DNA of 64,000 nt from JAJPHF01 sp035293805 (GTDB lineage: Bacteria > Chloroflexota > UBA6077 > JAJPHF01): assembly GCA_035293805.1 (NCBI GenBank), contig DATGMD010000051.1, positions 1 through 64,000 of the forward strand, written 5' to 3'. The notes beneath the pieces were generated by a model, which saw nothing but the letters and a program-made list of their open reading frames with translations, had not been told where the DNA came from and did not search any database. Positions 8,658-17,045 of the stretch are shown here, piece by piece (position 1 is the stretch's first letter; each line of letters starts with the position of its first letter). Made by a program: the position numbers and the translations under genes.

Positions 8658-9005
8658 TCAGGGCGCGGCGCCAGCGCCGCGCCACACCTGCTCGACGTAG
8701 CCGCTCGCCTTGATGCGGTCGATGAAGCTGCCGTCGAGGAATTGCTCGGGCCGGGCGCCGAGCGCCTCGGCTCGTTCGCGGCCATAACTTCCAGGCTGTT
8801 CTGGACGGCGCGGGGCGTGAGCGCCATGTCGTTCTTGAGGTTGTCCAGGTAGTAGGCGCGCGTGGCCTCGGCGACGGCGGGATCGTCGATGCGGCCGTAG
8901 CGCATGATCGTCGCCACCGCGAGGTCCTTGTCGGTCTTGAAGATGCGCGCCCCCGACTGCAGGACGCGGCCATCGGCGTCGACGCCGCTGTAGTCCAGCG
9001 TGCGC
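8658..9005 (-). pseudogene. Decayed substrate-binding protein, C-terminal remnant with frameshift
   Basis: Right after the stop of the FAD oxidoreductase the minus strand encodes RTLDYSGVDADGRVLQSGAR, then IFKTDKDLAVATIMRYGRID, then DDPAVAEATRAYYLDNLKND and a tail that, after a shift of frame near 8770, reads EQFLDGSFIDRIKASGYVEQ and ends at 8658. This is the C-terminal third of an NMT1-type binding protein. No signal peptide or N-terminal domain remains, and the frame is broken, so this is a relic. Its position suggests that the FAD gene replaced or deleted the front of the original gene. Confidence 0.75.
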
Positions 9006-10418
9006 TCACGCCATCGCGTTGGGCTGGAGCGCCGCGCGGGCGGCGTGCTCGCCGGCCAGGAAGCCGAGCGGCAGGGCGGTACCGATGCCGCCGGCGGTGG
9101 CGGGCTTCGGGCCGCCGGCCAGGCCGCCCGCCGTCAGCCCCGCTGCGTACAGGCCGGGGATCGGGCGGTCGGCGGCGTCCACGACCCGCGCCCGCGCGTC
9201 GATCAGCGGGCCGCCGAGCGTGTAGGTGAGGCCGACGACGAGCGGCACGGCGACCAGCGGCGCCGCGAGCGGCGGCGCCGTCCCGCCGCGCGGCACCGGC
9301 AGCGCCCGGCCCTGCCCCGCGGCCAGCGCGGTGTTGTAGGCGTCCAGCGTCGCGCCGAGCGCCTCGGCCGGCACGCCGATGCGCGCCGCGAGCGCGGCCG
9401 CGTCGTCGGCCACCTCGACACGGGCGCCGGCGAGCAGCAGGTTGGGGTTGGGCGGCACGGCCTGGTTGTAGCGGCCGACCGTCTCCCACAGGCGGCGGTC
9501 GAAGACGAGCCAGGTGGCGCCCGGATCGGGCAGGCGCGCGATGCGGTTGGCCACGGCGAGCGCGCCCAGGCCCTCGTCGGCGAAGCGGCGTCCGTCCGGG
9601 CCGACGACGAGCGCGCTGTTGGCGATGCGATCGACGAACGGGAAGTGGCAGAGCTGGGCGTTGCGCACGGCGTCGGCGTGTAGCAGGTGGCCGAAGATCG
9701 CCTCGCCGTGGGCCAGCTTCGCGCCGGCGGCAAGGGCCATGGCGAGTGCGTCGCCGCTGCCGGTGCCCGCGCCGCGCAGGAACAGCCGCTGGGGCCGCGC
9801 GACGTTGGCGTAGCGGCGCAGCAGCGTCGGGTTGGCCTGGAAGCCGCCGTCGGCCAGGATCACCGCGCGGCTGGCGAGCTCGATCTCGGCGTCCGCGTCC
9901 AGGCGCCGCGCGACCAGGCCCACCACGCGGCCGTGCCGCTGGCGCAGCTCGCGCGCCGCCGTGTCGCCCCAGTACTGGCCCCCGCCCGCGAGAAAGCGGG
10001 CTTGCAGGCGGCGCAGCGTCACGTCGGGGCCGCGGCCGAGCCACCGCGAGCCGCGCCGGTTCGGGCGCACGGGCGCCATCACGAGCTGGCCGCGCAGGTG
10101 GACCCAGCGGGTGCCGTGGGCGCGCAGCCAGGCGTAGACGCGCGGGCAGGCGGCCGCCCAGGCGCGCGCCAGCGGCTCGCTCGCGGCCCCCTGGGTGTCC
10201 TGCATGAGCTTCGCGACGATCGCGTCGGTGGGCGCGAGCGGCGAGAGGCCGGCCGCCGAGAAGCTGCCGCCGCTGAGGCGCGAGTTGCTCCAGCTGGGCG
10301 CGACCGGCGTCTTCTCCAGCAGCGCCACGCGGGCGCCCTGCTCCTGCGCGCGCACGGCCGCCACCAGCCCGGCGAAGCCGGCGCCGACCACCACCACGTC
10401 TACGGCGACTTGCTGCAC
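9006..10418 (-). CDS. FAD-dependent oxidoreductase, fumarate reductase/KstD-like flavoprotein family
   Basis: The 470-residue protein begins with the FAD-binding Rossmann motif DVVVVGAGFAGLVAAVRA, has GGSFSAAG, the second FAD contact region VILADGGFQANPTLLRRY, a GAGTGSGDALAMALAAGA segment, and the C-terminal TAGGIGTALPLGFLAGEHAA. This is the fumarate reductase/3-ketosteroid dehydrogenase/tricarballylate dehydrogenase family, which oxidises or reduces C-C bonds next to carbonyls. The GTG at 10418 is chosen because AGGAGG lies seven bases upstream; an earlier in-frame start exists at 10457. Its 3' end abuts the binding-protein relic. Substrate unknown. Confidence 0.85.
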   Translation of the reverse strand: MQQVAVDVVVVGAGFAGLVAAVRAQEQGARVALLEKTPVAPSWSNSRLSGGSFSAAGLSPLAPTDAIVAKLMQDTQGAASEPLARAWAAACPRVYAWLRAHGTRWVHLRGQLVMAPVRPNRRGSRWLGRGPDVTLRRLQARFLAGGGQYWGDTAARELRQRHGRVVGLVARRLDADAEIELASRAVILADGGFQANPTLLRRYANVARPQRLFLRGAGTGSGDALAMALAAGAKLAHGEAIFGHLLHADAVRNAQLCHFPFVDRIANSALVVGPDGRRFADEGLGALAVANRIARLPDPGATWLVFDRRLWETVGRYNQAVPPNPNLLLAGARVEVADDAAALAARIGVPAEALGATLDAYNTALAAGQGRALPVPRGGTAPPLAAPLVAVPLVVGLTYTLGGPLIDARARVVDAADRPIPGLYAAGLTAGGLAGGPKPATAGGIGTALPLGFLAGEHAARAALQPNAMA

Positions 10419-10514
10419 GCGCCTGCCTCCTGGCCCGCTCGCGCGGCTCGGACTCAATGTTGCTGGTTATAGGGCAGCGCGCAACCCGGGGCCACTCGGC
10501 GCCGGGCAAGTAGC

Positions 10515-10931
10515 TCAAGCGCCAGGCTCGAATGGATTCAGGAGGAGTACACCGGTGCGAGCGAAATGATCGGTGTTCCGAGTTACGAGTGTCAGGTCAT
10601 GCACTATCGCTGTTGCCGCCATTAAACCGTCCGCCGTCGCGACGGGATTGGGAACGCTTAGCCGTCCCCACTGTTCGGCGATCTCTACCGTGACAGGAAG
10701 TATGCGGTCGCTGTAGTCGCGGCGGAGCGTGGCAAGCCAAGCCTCGTAAATGGCGGCCTGTGCCGGATCGCGCCGGCGTAGCCGTTCAATCCCACGTCGA
10801 ATCTCTCCCACTACCAGAACGCTTACGTGTAGGCCATCCGCGGGGATCGACGCGAGCCAGGCCTTGACCCCCGTGTTGCCTTGAGGCCGCCGTGCTTCCG
10901 AGATGACGTTCGTATCCAGCAGAAAGCTCAT
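10515..10931 (-). CDS. PIN-domain toxin, VapC/FitB-like
   Basis: A 138-residue PIN-domain ribonuclease: first acidic residue in LLDTNVISE (Asp7), the Glu in VLVVGEIRRGIERL, then ATADGLMAATAI and the last conserved segment LVTRNTDHF. It should cleave RNA (tRNA or rRNA in characterised members) when free of antitoxin. Its start overlaps the stop of the Phd-type antitoxin gene by four bases (ATGA), the normal arrangement of antitoxin followed by toxin. Confidence 0.92.
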   Translation of the reverse strand: MSFLLDTNVISEARRPQGNTGVKAWLASIPADGLHVSVLVVGEIRRGIERLRRRDPAQAAIYEAWLATLRRDYSDRILPVTVEIAEQWGRLSVPNPVATADGLMAATAIVHDLTLVTRNTDHFARTGVLLLNPFEPGA

Positions 10932-11170
10932 AAGTCGACGTCTCGTGGCAGGTCCCGGACGCGTTCCAGGTCCAGGGCGCTAAGATCAGGGCCGGACAGT
11001 AGGAACTCTTTGAAGTCTGGCTTGTTGCTGGTCAGGCGACGGAATTCGTCGGCCGCCACGACCACCACGACATCTCTGCCGTGCCGAGTCACAACCTGGG
11101 GGCCCTCGTCGATCGCGCGCTGGACAAGCTGACTGAACCTTTGCTTCGCCTCTTGAACTTGCCACTGCAT
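10928..11170 (-). CDS. Antitoxin, Phd/YefM family
   Basis: An 80-residue protein with the Phd/YefM signature: QVQEAKQRFSQLVQRAIDEG followed by PQVVTRHGRDVVVVVAADEF and a flexible acidic C-terminal tail that would wrap around the PIN toxin. The N-terminal half dimerises and binds the operator. Palindromes suitable for autoregulation lie immediately upstream (11190-11225). Confidence 0.92.
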   Translation of the reverse strand: MQWQVQEAKQRFSQLVQRAIDEGPQVVTRHGRDVVVVVAADEFRRLTSNKPDFKEFLLSGPDLSALDLERVRDLPRDVDL

Positions 11171-11189
11171 TGTCTATCTCTCCGTAATG

Positions 11190-11225
11190 TCTAGTCTGTC
11201 TAGATAGTAACAGGATCGATCCTGT
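11190..11225 (-). promoter_or_regulatory. Putative operator of the Phd/VapC-type module
   Basis: Two inverted repeats lie within 60 bp upstream of the antitoxin start: TCTAG-N5-CTAGA (11190-11204) and a perfect 16-bp palindrome, ACAGGATCGATCCTGT (11210-11225). This AT-richer patch stands out from its GC-rich surroundings and fits Phd-family autorepression. Function is inferred. Confidence 0.6.
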
Positions 11226-11417
11226 AGCATCCATACCGCTCCCGTACTGTATCTCCGCCCGGCGGGTTCATCTCGTCGGTAGCTGGTGAGGCATAGCGCT
11301 TGCTCGTGGCGGGCAGCGCTGGGGGCGGGCTGGCCGCGGGCACGGGCCCGATGTATAACGGCAGTAGTCAGGATCGGGCATAGACGCCGCGCGGCGCGCG
11401 GCGCGGGAGGGGGCGAG

Positions 11418-11840
11418 ATGGCGCAGGCGAAGATTCGGCACATCGCGATTCGCACGGAGAACACGCGCGGGCTGGCCGACTTCTACATGAAGACCTTCGG
11501 CATGATCCAGGTCATCGCGCGGCCGGAGACGCCCGGCGGCCCGCCCGAGGAAAAGCGCGCGGTCTACCTGTCGGATGGCTACATCAACCTGGCCATCCTG
11601 CCGGCGAACGGCGAGCGGGAGGGCATCGACCACTTCGGCTTCCTGGTGGACGACATCGAGGCGACGGGCCGCACGGCGAAGGACGCGGGCGCGCAGACGG
11701 GCATCGCGCCGCGCCCGCGCGACGGCCGCTACGCCGAATTCCGCCTACACGATCCGGTGGGCACCGGCGTCGATCTCTCCGAGGCCGGCTGGGCCACCGA
11801 GCCCGAGACGCTCGAGGTGTTCGCCGGCCGGGCGCAGTAG
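11418..11840 (+). CDS. VOC (glyoxalase/bleomycin resistance/dioxygenase) family protein
   Basis: The 140-residue single-module protein has the vicinal oxygen chelate pattern: IRHIAIRTENTRGLADFYMKTFG at the start (metal-ligand His), a central EGIDHFGFLVDD with the second His, and YAEFRLHDPVGTGVDLSEAG at the end. Such proteins bind divalent metal and act as dioxygenases, isomerases, epimerases or resistance proteins; length and motif order fit a lactoylglutathione-lyase-like enzyme. ATG 11418 follows a GGAGGGGGCGAG ribosome-binding region. Confidence 0.85.
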   Translation: MAQAKIRHIAIRTENTRGLADFYMKTFGMIQVIARPETPGGPPEEKRAVYLSDGYINLAILPANGEREGIDHFGFLVDDIEATGRTAKDAGAQTGIAPRPRDGRYAEFRLHDPVGTGVDLSEAGWATEPETLEVFAGRAQ

Positions 11841-11942
11841 CAGCGCTGCCGAGACACGAGAGGCCGGGACGTCCATCTGGGCGCCCCGCCCTGCGTGTGT
11901 CCGCACCGTCTCGCGCGCCGGCCGAACCGCGCGGTGCCGGGG

Positions 11943-12182
11943 TTACTGCGGCAGCAGCGTCTCGGCGACGACCTGGTTCAGCTCGGCGAGGTTCTTGACG
12001 GCCGCGCCCGCCACCGCCGCCCAGGCCAGGCCGCGCAGGATGCTCGCGGCGCCGCGGTCGTGGCTGCCGCCCACCGCCAGCGCAAACGCTACCCCCGCTG
12101 CGCTCAGCGCCGCGGCCCGCCCATGCTGCCGCAGCAGCCCCATCACGGGGTACGTCGGCGGGCTGCCTAGCTCTGCTGCCAT
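11943..12182 (-). CDS. Small hypothetical membrane protein
   Basis: A 79-residue protein with two hydrophobic segments (AAALSAAGVAFALAVGG and ILRGLAWAAVAGAAV) joined by a short polar loop. A good ribosome-binding site (GGAGG, nine bases before the ATG) supports translation. No family is recognised. It is isolated between a VOC gene and a secreted protein. Confidence 0.55.
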   Translation of the reverse strand: MAAELGSPPTYPVMGLLRQHGRAAALSAAGVAFALAVGGSHDRGAASILRGLAWAAVAGAAVKNLAELNQVVAETLLPQ

Positions 12183-12418
12183 GTGCGCTCGCCTCCGCGC
12201 TGGGGATCAGGATGCGCCATTATCGCCCAGGCGGGCGGCTCGCGCCAGCAGGCTAGCGCCACCAACGACTTCCCGTGGAGCCGGGGCTTGGAGCGGCCGT
12301 CGTCCATGATCCATACTGCCGCATCAGCTGAGCCGCGCCTGTGAGCGGCGGATTCTAGCCGCGCGGGCGAGCCCTGTGAAACACTATCGACAGCTGGCGA
12401 CTCACGGGGGAGCCTAGT

Positions 12419-14080
12419 ATGTACTCGCGGCCGGCGCTCGCGCTCGTCTGCGCGCTCGGCATGATGGTGGTCAGCGCGTTGGGGAACCGGGGCGGAGCGG
12501 CCGCCGGCCCGGACGCCGCGTTCGCGCAGTTCCTGCCCACGCCGACACGGTTCGTGCCGCGGCCGCTGCCGACGCTGTCGCTGCCCACGCCGCTCCCCAC
12601 GCCTGGCCTGCCCGGGGCGCTGCCGTCGCCGCTCTCGCCGACGCCGTTTCTACTCACCGCGTCGCCCACGGCGGCGCTCCCCACGCCCGCGGCCGGCGCC
12701 GCCGCGCCGGCCGCGACGGCTACCGCGACCGGAGCGTCGCCGGCGCCGGCTGACCAGACCGCGCCATCGTCGCCAGCGGGGCCCAGCCCGACCAACGTGC
12801 CGCCCGCGCCCGAGACGTCCGGGCCCCCGCCAGCGCCGCCGCCCGTGCCGCCGGCGCAGGTGCCAGCGGCGCCATCGGAGGCCGGGCCGCAGCCGCCCAC
12901 GATCCAGCTGCGGTTCGGGACGGCGACCTACGACGGCGTGCGCGGCAGCTACTGCTGGACGCCGACCGCCGCGCCCGGCGAGGCGCCCGCGCCCGGCGTG
13001 TGCGCGGACGTGGCGCCGCCCGCCTTCGATACCGTGCTGGCCTGGCCGGCGGGCGAGCCGATCGAGTTCGACATCGACGGCCCCGAACCGAGCGGGCTGA
13101 CGCTGCGAGTGTACAGCAAGCCAACGGAGCCGCTGGTGTTGGAGACGGAGCTGCCGCCGGGTGCTGCCGTCACCTGGCAGCCTACGGTGGCGCCGGGGGC
13201 CTACGTGCTGGCCGTGACGGCGCACTGGCCCCAGGGGGACGTGACGTACTACTTCCCGGTAGGGATACTCGCGGCCGGCGCGCCGAGCGACGCGGCGCCG
13301 GAGGAGCCCAGCTTCGCGCCGGGCGACGGCCTGGTCGGCGGCCCCGCCGCCCGCGCGCCGACCCCGTCCGGCGCGGCCTCCGTGTCCGCGGCCAGTCCCG
13401 CCGCCGCGACCGCGTCCACCGTGCTGCCCAGGTCCACGCTCGGGCCAGCTGCGACGCCGACGGCCGGTCCGGGCACGCCGCCGCCCCCCGCCGCGTCCAA
13501 CGGGGAGTCTGCCACGACGGGGCGCGTGCTGCTGCGCGACGACTTCACGGACCCGGCGAGCGGCTGGCCCCTGGAGTCGGGCGACCCCACGCGGCGGCGT
13601 CTCGGCTACCGGGACGGCGAGTATCTGGTGGCGCGGCTGGCGGGTAGTGGCGGCGCCGCGTACGTGGCCTACCCCGAGCCCTTCGGCGACTTCCAGGCCG
13701 AGATCGACGCGCGCCTGGTGGCGCCGACCGACGACGCCTACGCGTTCCTGGACTTCCGCCGGCAGGAGGACGGTGACTACTACTCCTTCCTGGTCGACCC
13801 TAACGCCGGGCGCTTCCTGCTCCTGCGCCACACGAACGGCGACGACGCCCGCCTGATCGACTGGACCCCGGCGGCCGCCATCCAGCACGGCACTGCGACG
13901 AACCGCTTGGGCGTGCGAGCGCGCGGCAGCGCCATCACCTTGCTGCTCGACGGCACGGAGGTGGGCCGCGCCCGCGACGACGCGCTCCGCCAGGGCTGGA
14001 TCGGCTTCGGCGTCGGTAGTCTCATCGATGCGCGGGCCGAGGCGCGCTTCAGCCACCTGCTGGTAACAGCCGTGGAGTAA
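12419..14080 (+). CDS. Secreted Pro/Thr-rich protein with C-terminal LamG/GH16-like (DUF1080-type) domain
   Basis: The 553-residue protein has an N-terminal signal peptide, then about 130 residues of Pro/Thr/Ala-rich linker, a compact domain with two cysteines near residues 179 and 195 (GSYCWTP, GVCADV), a second linker, and a concanavalin-like domain from LLRDDFTDPASGWPLESGD through YRDGEYLV, YSFLVDPNAGRF and LLLDGTEVGRA. The last domain resembles the jelly-roll 'family 16/DUF1080' modules of Chloroflexota surface proteins that bind carbohydrate. No catalytic acidic pair is evident, so binding rather than hydrolysis is likelier. GGGGGAG precedes the ATG. Confidence 0.75.
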   Translation: MYSRPALALVCALGMMVVSALGNRGGAAAGPDAAFAQFLPTPTRFVPRPLPTLSLPTPLPTPGLPGALPSPLSPTPFLLTASPTAALPTPAAGAAAPAATATATGASPAPADQTAPSSPAGPSPTNVPPAPETSGPPPAPPPVPPAQVPAAPSEAGPQPPTIQLRFGTATYDGVRGSYCWTPTAAPGEAPAPGVCADVAPPAFDTVLAWPAGEPIEFDIDGPEPSGLTLRVYSKPTEPLVLETELPPGAAVTWQPTVAPGAYVLAVTAHWPQGDVTYYFPVGILAAGAPSDAAPEEPSFAPGDGLVGGPAARAPTPSGAASVSAASPAAATASTVLPRSTLGPAATPTAGPGTPPPPAASNGESATTGRVLLRDDFTDPASGWPLESGDPTRRRLGYRDGEYLVARLAGSGGAAYVAYPEPFGDFQAEIDARLVAPTDDAYAFLDFRRQEDGDYYSFLVDPNAGRFLLLRHTNGDDARLIDWTPAAAIQHGTATNRLGVRARGSAITLLLDGTEVGRARDDALRQGWIGFGVGSLIDARAEARFSHLLVTAVE

Positions 14081-14184
14081 GCCTCGGCGAAGACCGCCCA
14101 GATATCAGGGCAACTCGCCATAGGGGCCGACCAGCAGGAGCTATTGACGATACCTAGCCGAGAACCTGGCAGGGCGTGGGCAGC

Positions 14185-14229
14185 ACAACCGCACGAAGCG
14201 GCAAGACACTCGCCGCTTCGTGCGGTTGT
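14185..14229 (-). terminator. Hairpin with 18-bp perfect arms
   Basis: Perfect inverted arms at 14185-14202 and 14212-14229 enclose a nine-base loop. The hairpin lies 26 bp beyond the stop of the 25-residue ORF on the minus strand and is convergent to the secreted-protein gene. There is no long U-tract, so it may be a bidirectional or factor-assisted terminator. Confidence 0.6.
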
Positions 14230-14254
14230 TGGGCCCGAATCACATCTAAGCGGG

Positions 14255-14332
14255 CTAGCGGACGATACCAAGCAGCCAGAGTAGGATAACTAACCCCAGG
14301 GGCACGCCGAGAAGCCACAGCAGCACAGGCAT
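14255..14332 (-). CDS. 25-residue single-span membrane peptide
   Basis: The minus strand encodes MPVLLWLLGVPLGLVILLWL followed by LGIVR and a stop: one hydrophobic helix with a positively charged C terminus. A strong ribosome-binding site (GAGGGAGGGCAAA before the ATG) and a perfect hairpin 26 bp downstream frame it as an expressed unit. It resembles the short Leu/Trp-rich membrane peptides often missed by gene finders (for example the Lmo0937-like class), but no function is known. Confidence 0.6.
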   Translation of the reverse strand: MPVLLWLLGVPLGLVILLWLLGIVR

Positions 14333-14515
14333 TTTGCCCTCCCTCTTTCCACTTCATGCGCTCTTTCGCGCCTACTTTGTCTAAAGCAAGGAGCGTGCCA
14401 CTCTCGAAGTGCCATCTCCGGTATGATGGTCTGGCGTGGTCGCGGTGGCAGGAGCGCCCGCGGGCTAGGACGCGAGCGGCCGCGGCGGCTCGAACTCTCG
14501 CGCCGAGGGGGCAGC

Positions 14516-15625
14516 GTGACGCTGATTATCGACAACCCGACCGTCGAACAGGTGCTGACCGCCACGGAGGTCATCGACGCGCTCGAGGAGGCGCACCGCG
14601 AGCACGCGCAGGGGCGCGCCATCAACGCGCCCCCGTACCGCGTGTTCACGCCGCGCCAGCGCGCGGACTACGGCCCCCAGTTCCCCGAGGGCGGCGACCC
14701 GATCCACCACGCGCTGACCTCGCTCACGGGCGCCATCGCCGGGCTGGACGTCGTCTGCGACCGCATCGACTCCGACGTCATTACCTACGTGCGGCGTGGC
14801 GACCATCTCCGCGAGATTCGCGTGCCGGGCACGCCCGATCGCAAGTTCTGCGGCCTGCTGTACCTGTATAGCTCGCGCACCGGCGAGCTGCTGGCCATCA
14901 TCCACGACGGCTACCTGCAGAAGTTCCGCGTCGCGGGCACGGCCGCCATCGGCACGAAGTACCTGGCGCGTCAGGACGCGCGGGTGATGGGGCTCATCGG
15001 CACGGGCTGGCAAGCGCAGGCCGAGGTGCTGTGCAACGCGGCGGTGCGGCCGCTCAGCCGCATCCAGGTCTACAGTCCGACGCCGGGTCACAGCCAAGCG
15101 TTCGCCGCGCGCTGGAGCGCCGAGGCCGGCGTCGAAATCGTGCCGGTGGCCTCGGCGCGCGAGGCTGTGCGGGGCGCCGACTTCGTCGTCACCGCGACGA
15201 ACGCGCCCGAACCGGTGGTGCTGGGCGAGTGGCTGGAGCCGGGCCAGTTCATCACGGGCGTGAAGGACCTGGAGCTGGACTTGGCGGGCTGGGAGCGCTG
15301 CGACGTGCTGACGACCAACCGCCACGGGCCGATGTGGCAGCGCTACGCTATCGGCGGCGTCGAGGTAATCCCCGAGCACGGCCGTGACTACTGGGGCCAG
15401 CCGTCGCGCGTGGACTGGGAGCACCTGCCGCTGCTGGGCGACGTGATGCTCGGCCAGCACCCCGGCCGCACCTCGTCCGAGCAGATCACTGGCCTGATCC
15501 TGCGCGGCGACGGCATCCAGTTCGCGGCCGTCGGCGCGCGCATCTACCAGCTCTGCCAGGCGCGCGGGCTGGGCACCACCATACCCAGCGAGCTGTTCCT
15601 GCAAGACGAGCGGTACATTCCCTGA
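14516..15625 (+). CDS. Ornithine cyclodeaminase/mu-crystallin family protein
   Basis: The 369-residue protein has the OCD/mu-crystallin layout: an N-terminal dimerisation domain, the KFRVAGTAAIGTKYLAR segment with substrate-contacting residues, and the NAD-binding Rossmann motif LIGTGWQAQAEV near residue 162, followed by ADFVVTATNAPEPVV. Members deaminate ornithine to proline or act as ketimine/amino-acid dehydrogenases (alanine dehydrogenase, delta1-pyrroline-carboxylate reductases). GTG at 14516 is the probable start, placed just before the conserved N-terminal strand. It precedes a binding-protein gene and may supply catabolism for its ligand. Confidence 0.85.
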   Translation: MTLIIDNPTVEQVLTATEVIDALEEAHREHAQGRAINAPPYRVFTPRQRADYGPQFPEGGDPIHHALTSLTGAIAGLDVVCDRIDSDVITYVRRGDHLREIRVPGTPDRKFCGLLYLYSSRTGELLAIIHDGYLQKFRVAGTAAIGTKYLARQDARVMGLIGTGWQAQAEVLCNAAVRPLSRIQVYSPTPGHSQAFAARWSAEAGVEIVPVASAREAVRGADFVVTATNAPEPVVLGEWLEPGQFITGVKDLELDLAGWERCDVLTTNRHGPMWQRYAIGGVEVIPEHGRDYWGQPSRVDWEHLPLLGDVMLGQHPGRTSSEQITGLILRGDGIQFAAVGARIYQLCQARGLGTTIPSELFLQDERYIP

Positions 15626-15805
15626 CGGCGGCTGGCCGGGGGCGAGTGCGGCGGTTGGCGGCGGGCGCCGACCGCGCATACAATCCAGCCAGCACGCGCC
15701 TGGCGTCCCGTCGGCATGGGGCCAGCGGCTCCCCGGCTCCGCCTTCCCTCTCCGAGGGTGAGGCGCGCGGGGCCGACGGAAAGCGCGCCAGGGGAGGGAC
15801 GACCG

Positions 15806-16846
15806 GTGTACCGCTACCTGGTGATGGCCATGCTCGTCGGCGGGCTCGTGGCGGCGTGCGCGCCGCCGGCGGCGCAGCCCGCTCCCGCCGCGCCGCCTCC
15901 GCGGCCGGCGGCCGGGGGGAGCCCGGCGGCGCCCGCCGCCACCGCGCCGCGCCCGCGCGAGCGCCTGGGCATCGGCACCTCGTCGCCGTCGCTCAGCTTC
16001 CTGCCGGCCACGCTGGCCGACCGGCTCGGCTACTATGCGGAAGAGGGCCTGGACCCGGAGTTCGTGCAGGTGCGGGGCAACTCGGTGATCCCGGCGCTGC
16101 TCGCGGGCGAGCTGGACTTCACCACGCTGCTCTCGGCCATCGGCGCGCACGCCTCGCAGGGTGGGCCGTCGAAGATCGTGCAGTTCCACTCGGTGAAGCT
16201 GCAGCACGTGCTCACCGTGCGTCCCGAGATCACCGACGTCTCGCAGCTCGCCGGCAAGCGCATCGGCGTGGAGAGCCTCGGCACGCTCACCGCGTTCGAG
16301 TCGCGCAAGCTGATCGACTATTACAACCTGCCCGACGTGGCCATCGTGGCGATCGGCGGCGACCTGGAGCGCATCGCGGCGCTGGAGTCGAACGCCGCCG
16401 ACGCCAGCACGTCCGCGGTGCCGTCGAACCTCGTCGCGGAGAAGCGCGGCTTCCCGACGCTGCTGCGGATCGGCACCATCCTGGAGATTCCGCAGGCGGG
16501 CTTCGGCGGCACCGAGGCGCTGCTGCGCGAGCAGCCGGACAAGGTGGCGCGGGCGCTCCGCGCCACCGCCCGCGCCCTGCCGCTGATCCAGAATCAGCGC
16601 GACCTGGTCATCCAGAAAATCGGGGAGTGGCTGGACCTGTCGCCCGAGGACGCGGCGCGCGCCTACGACCTGGTGGCCGACACCTACTCGCCGAACGGCC
16701 TGCCCACGGACGCGCAGATGGCCGCCTACCTCGACCTGATGCGCGCGACCGCCGGCGCCCCGGCCGACGCCAAGCCGTCGGACCTCGCCGACTTCACCAT
16801 CGCCCGCCGCGTCGCCGGCGAGCTTGGGCTACCCAGCGCGCCGTAG
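15806..16846 (+). CDS. ABC transporter substrate-binding lipoprotein, NMT1/SsuA-like
   Basis: A 346-residue lipoprotein (lipobox LVAAC after a short signal peptide) with an Ala/Pro tether and the NMT1 pattern: SLSFLPATLADRLGYYAEEG, LLAGELDFTTLLSAIGAHA, LAGKRIGVESLG, and a FGGTEALLREQPDKVARAL helix. GTG at 15806 is preferred because GGGGAGGG is close upstream and the signal peptide begins there. It follows the ornithine-cyclodeaminase homologue on the same strand by about 180 bp, and no transporter core is adjacent. Confidence 0.87.
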   Translation: MYRYLVMAMLVGGLVAACAPPAAQPAPAAPPPRPAAGGSPAAPAATAPRPRERLGIGTSSPSLSFLPATLADRLGYYAEEGLDPEFVQVRGNSVIPALLAGELDFTTLLSAIGAHASQGGPSKIVQFHSVKLQHVLTVRPEITDVSQLAGKRIGVESLGTLTAFESRKLIDYYNLPDVAIVAIGGDLERIAALESNAADASTSAVPSNLVAEKRGFPTLLRIGTILEIPQAGFGGTEALLREQPDKVARALRATARALPLIQNQRDLVIQKIGEWLDLSPEDAARAYDLVADTYSPNGLPTDAQMAAYLDLMRATAGAPADAKPSDLADFTIARRVAGELGLPSAP

Positions 16847-17045
16847 GGACAATCCGCCCCGGCCGGGCGGCAGGGGACGGGCCCTGCCCTACGATCCAGC
16901 CAATGCATAGTGGCGCAAGGGCCAAGAGAGCGGCTGTACGTCCGTCCTGGCGCTGAATGGCTGCGTATGGCCGGCGACGGGGCGTCCCACGGGCACAATA
17001 GCCACTTGGCGACTGGCAAACGCAGCATCACGCAGATATGGGGAC

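Noticed and set aside
7525..10518. A ~1,000-codon minus-strand frame overlapping the molybdenum hydroxylase and FAD genes
   Set aside because: It is low-complexity and antisense to, or out of frame with, genes with clear motifs.
14185..14229. Attachment site or transposon end
   Set aside because: The 18-bp inverted arms have no partner copy nearby and sit right after a short ORF, which fits a terminator better.
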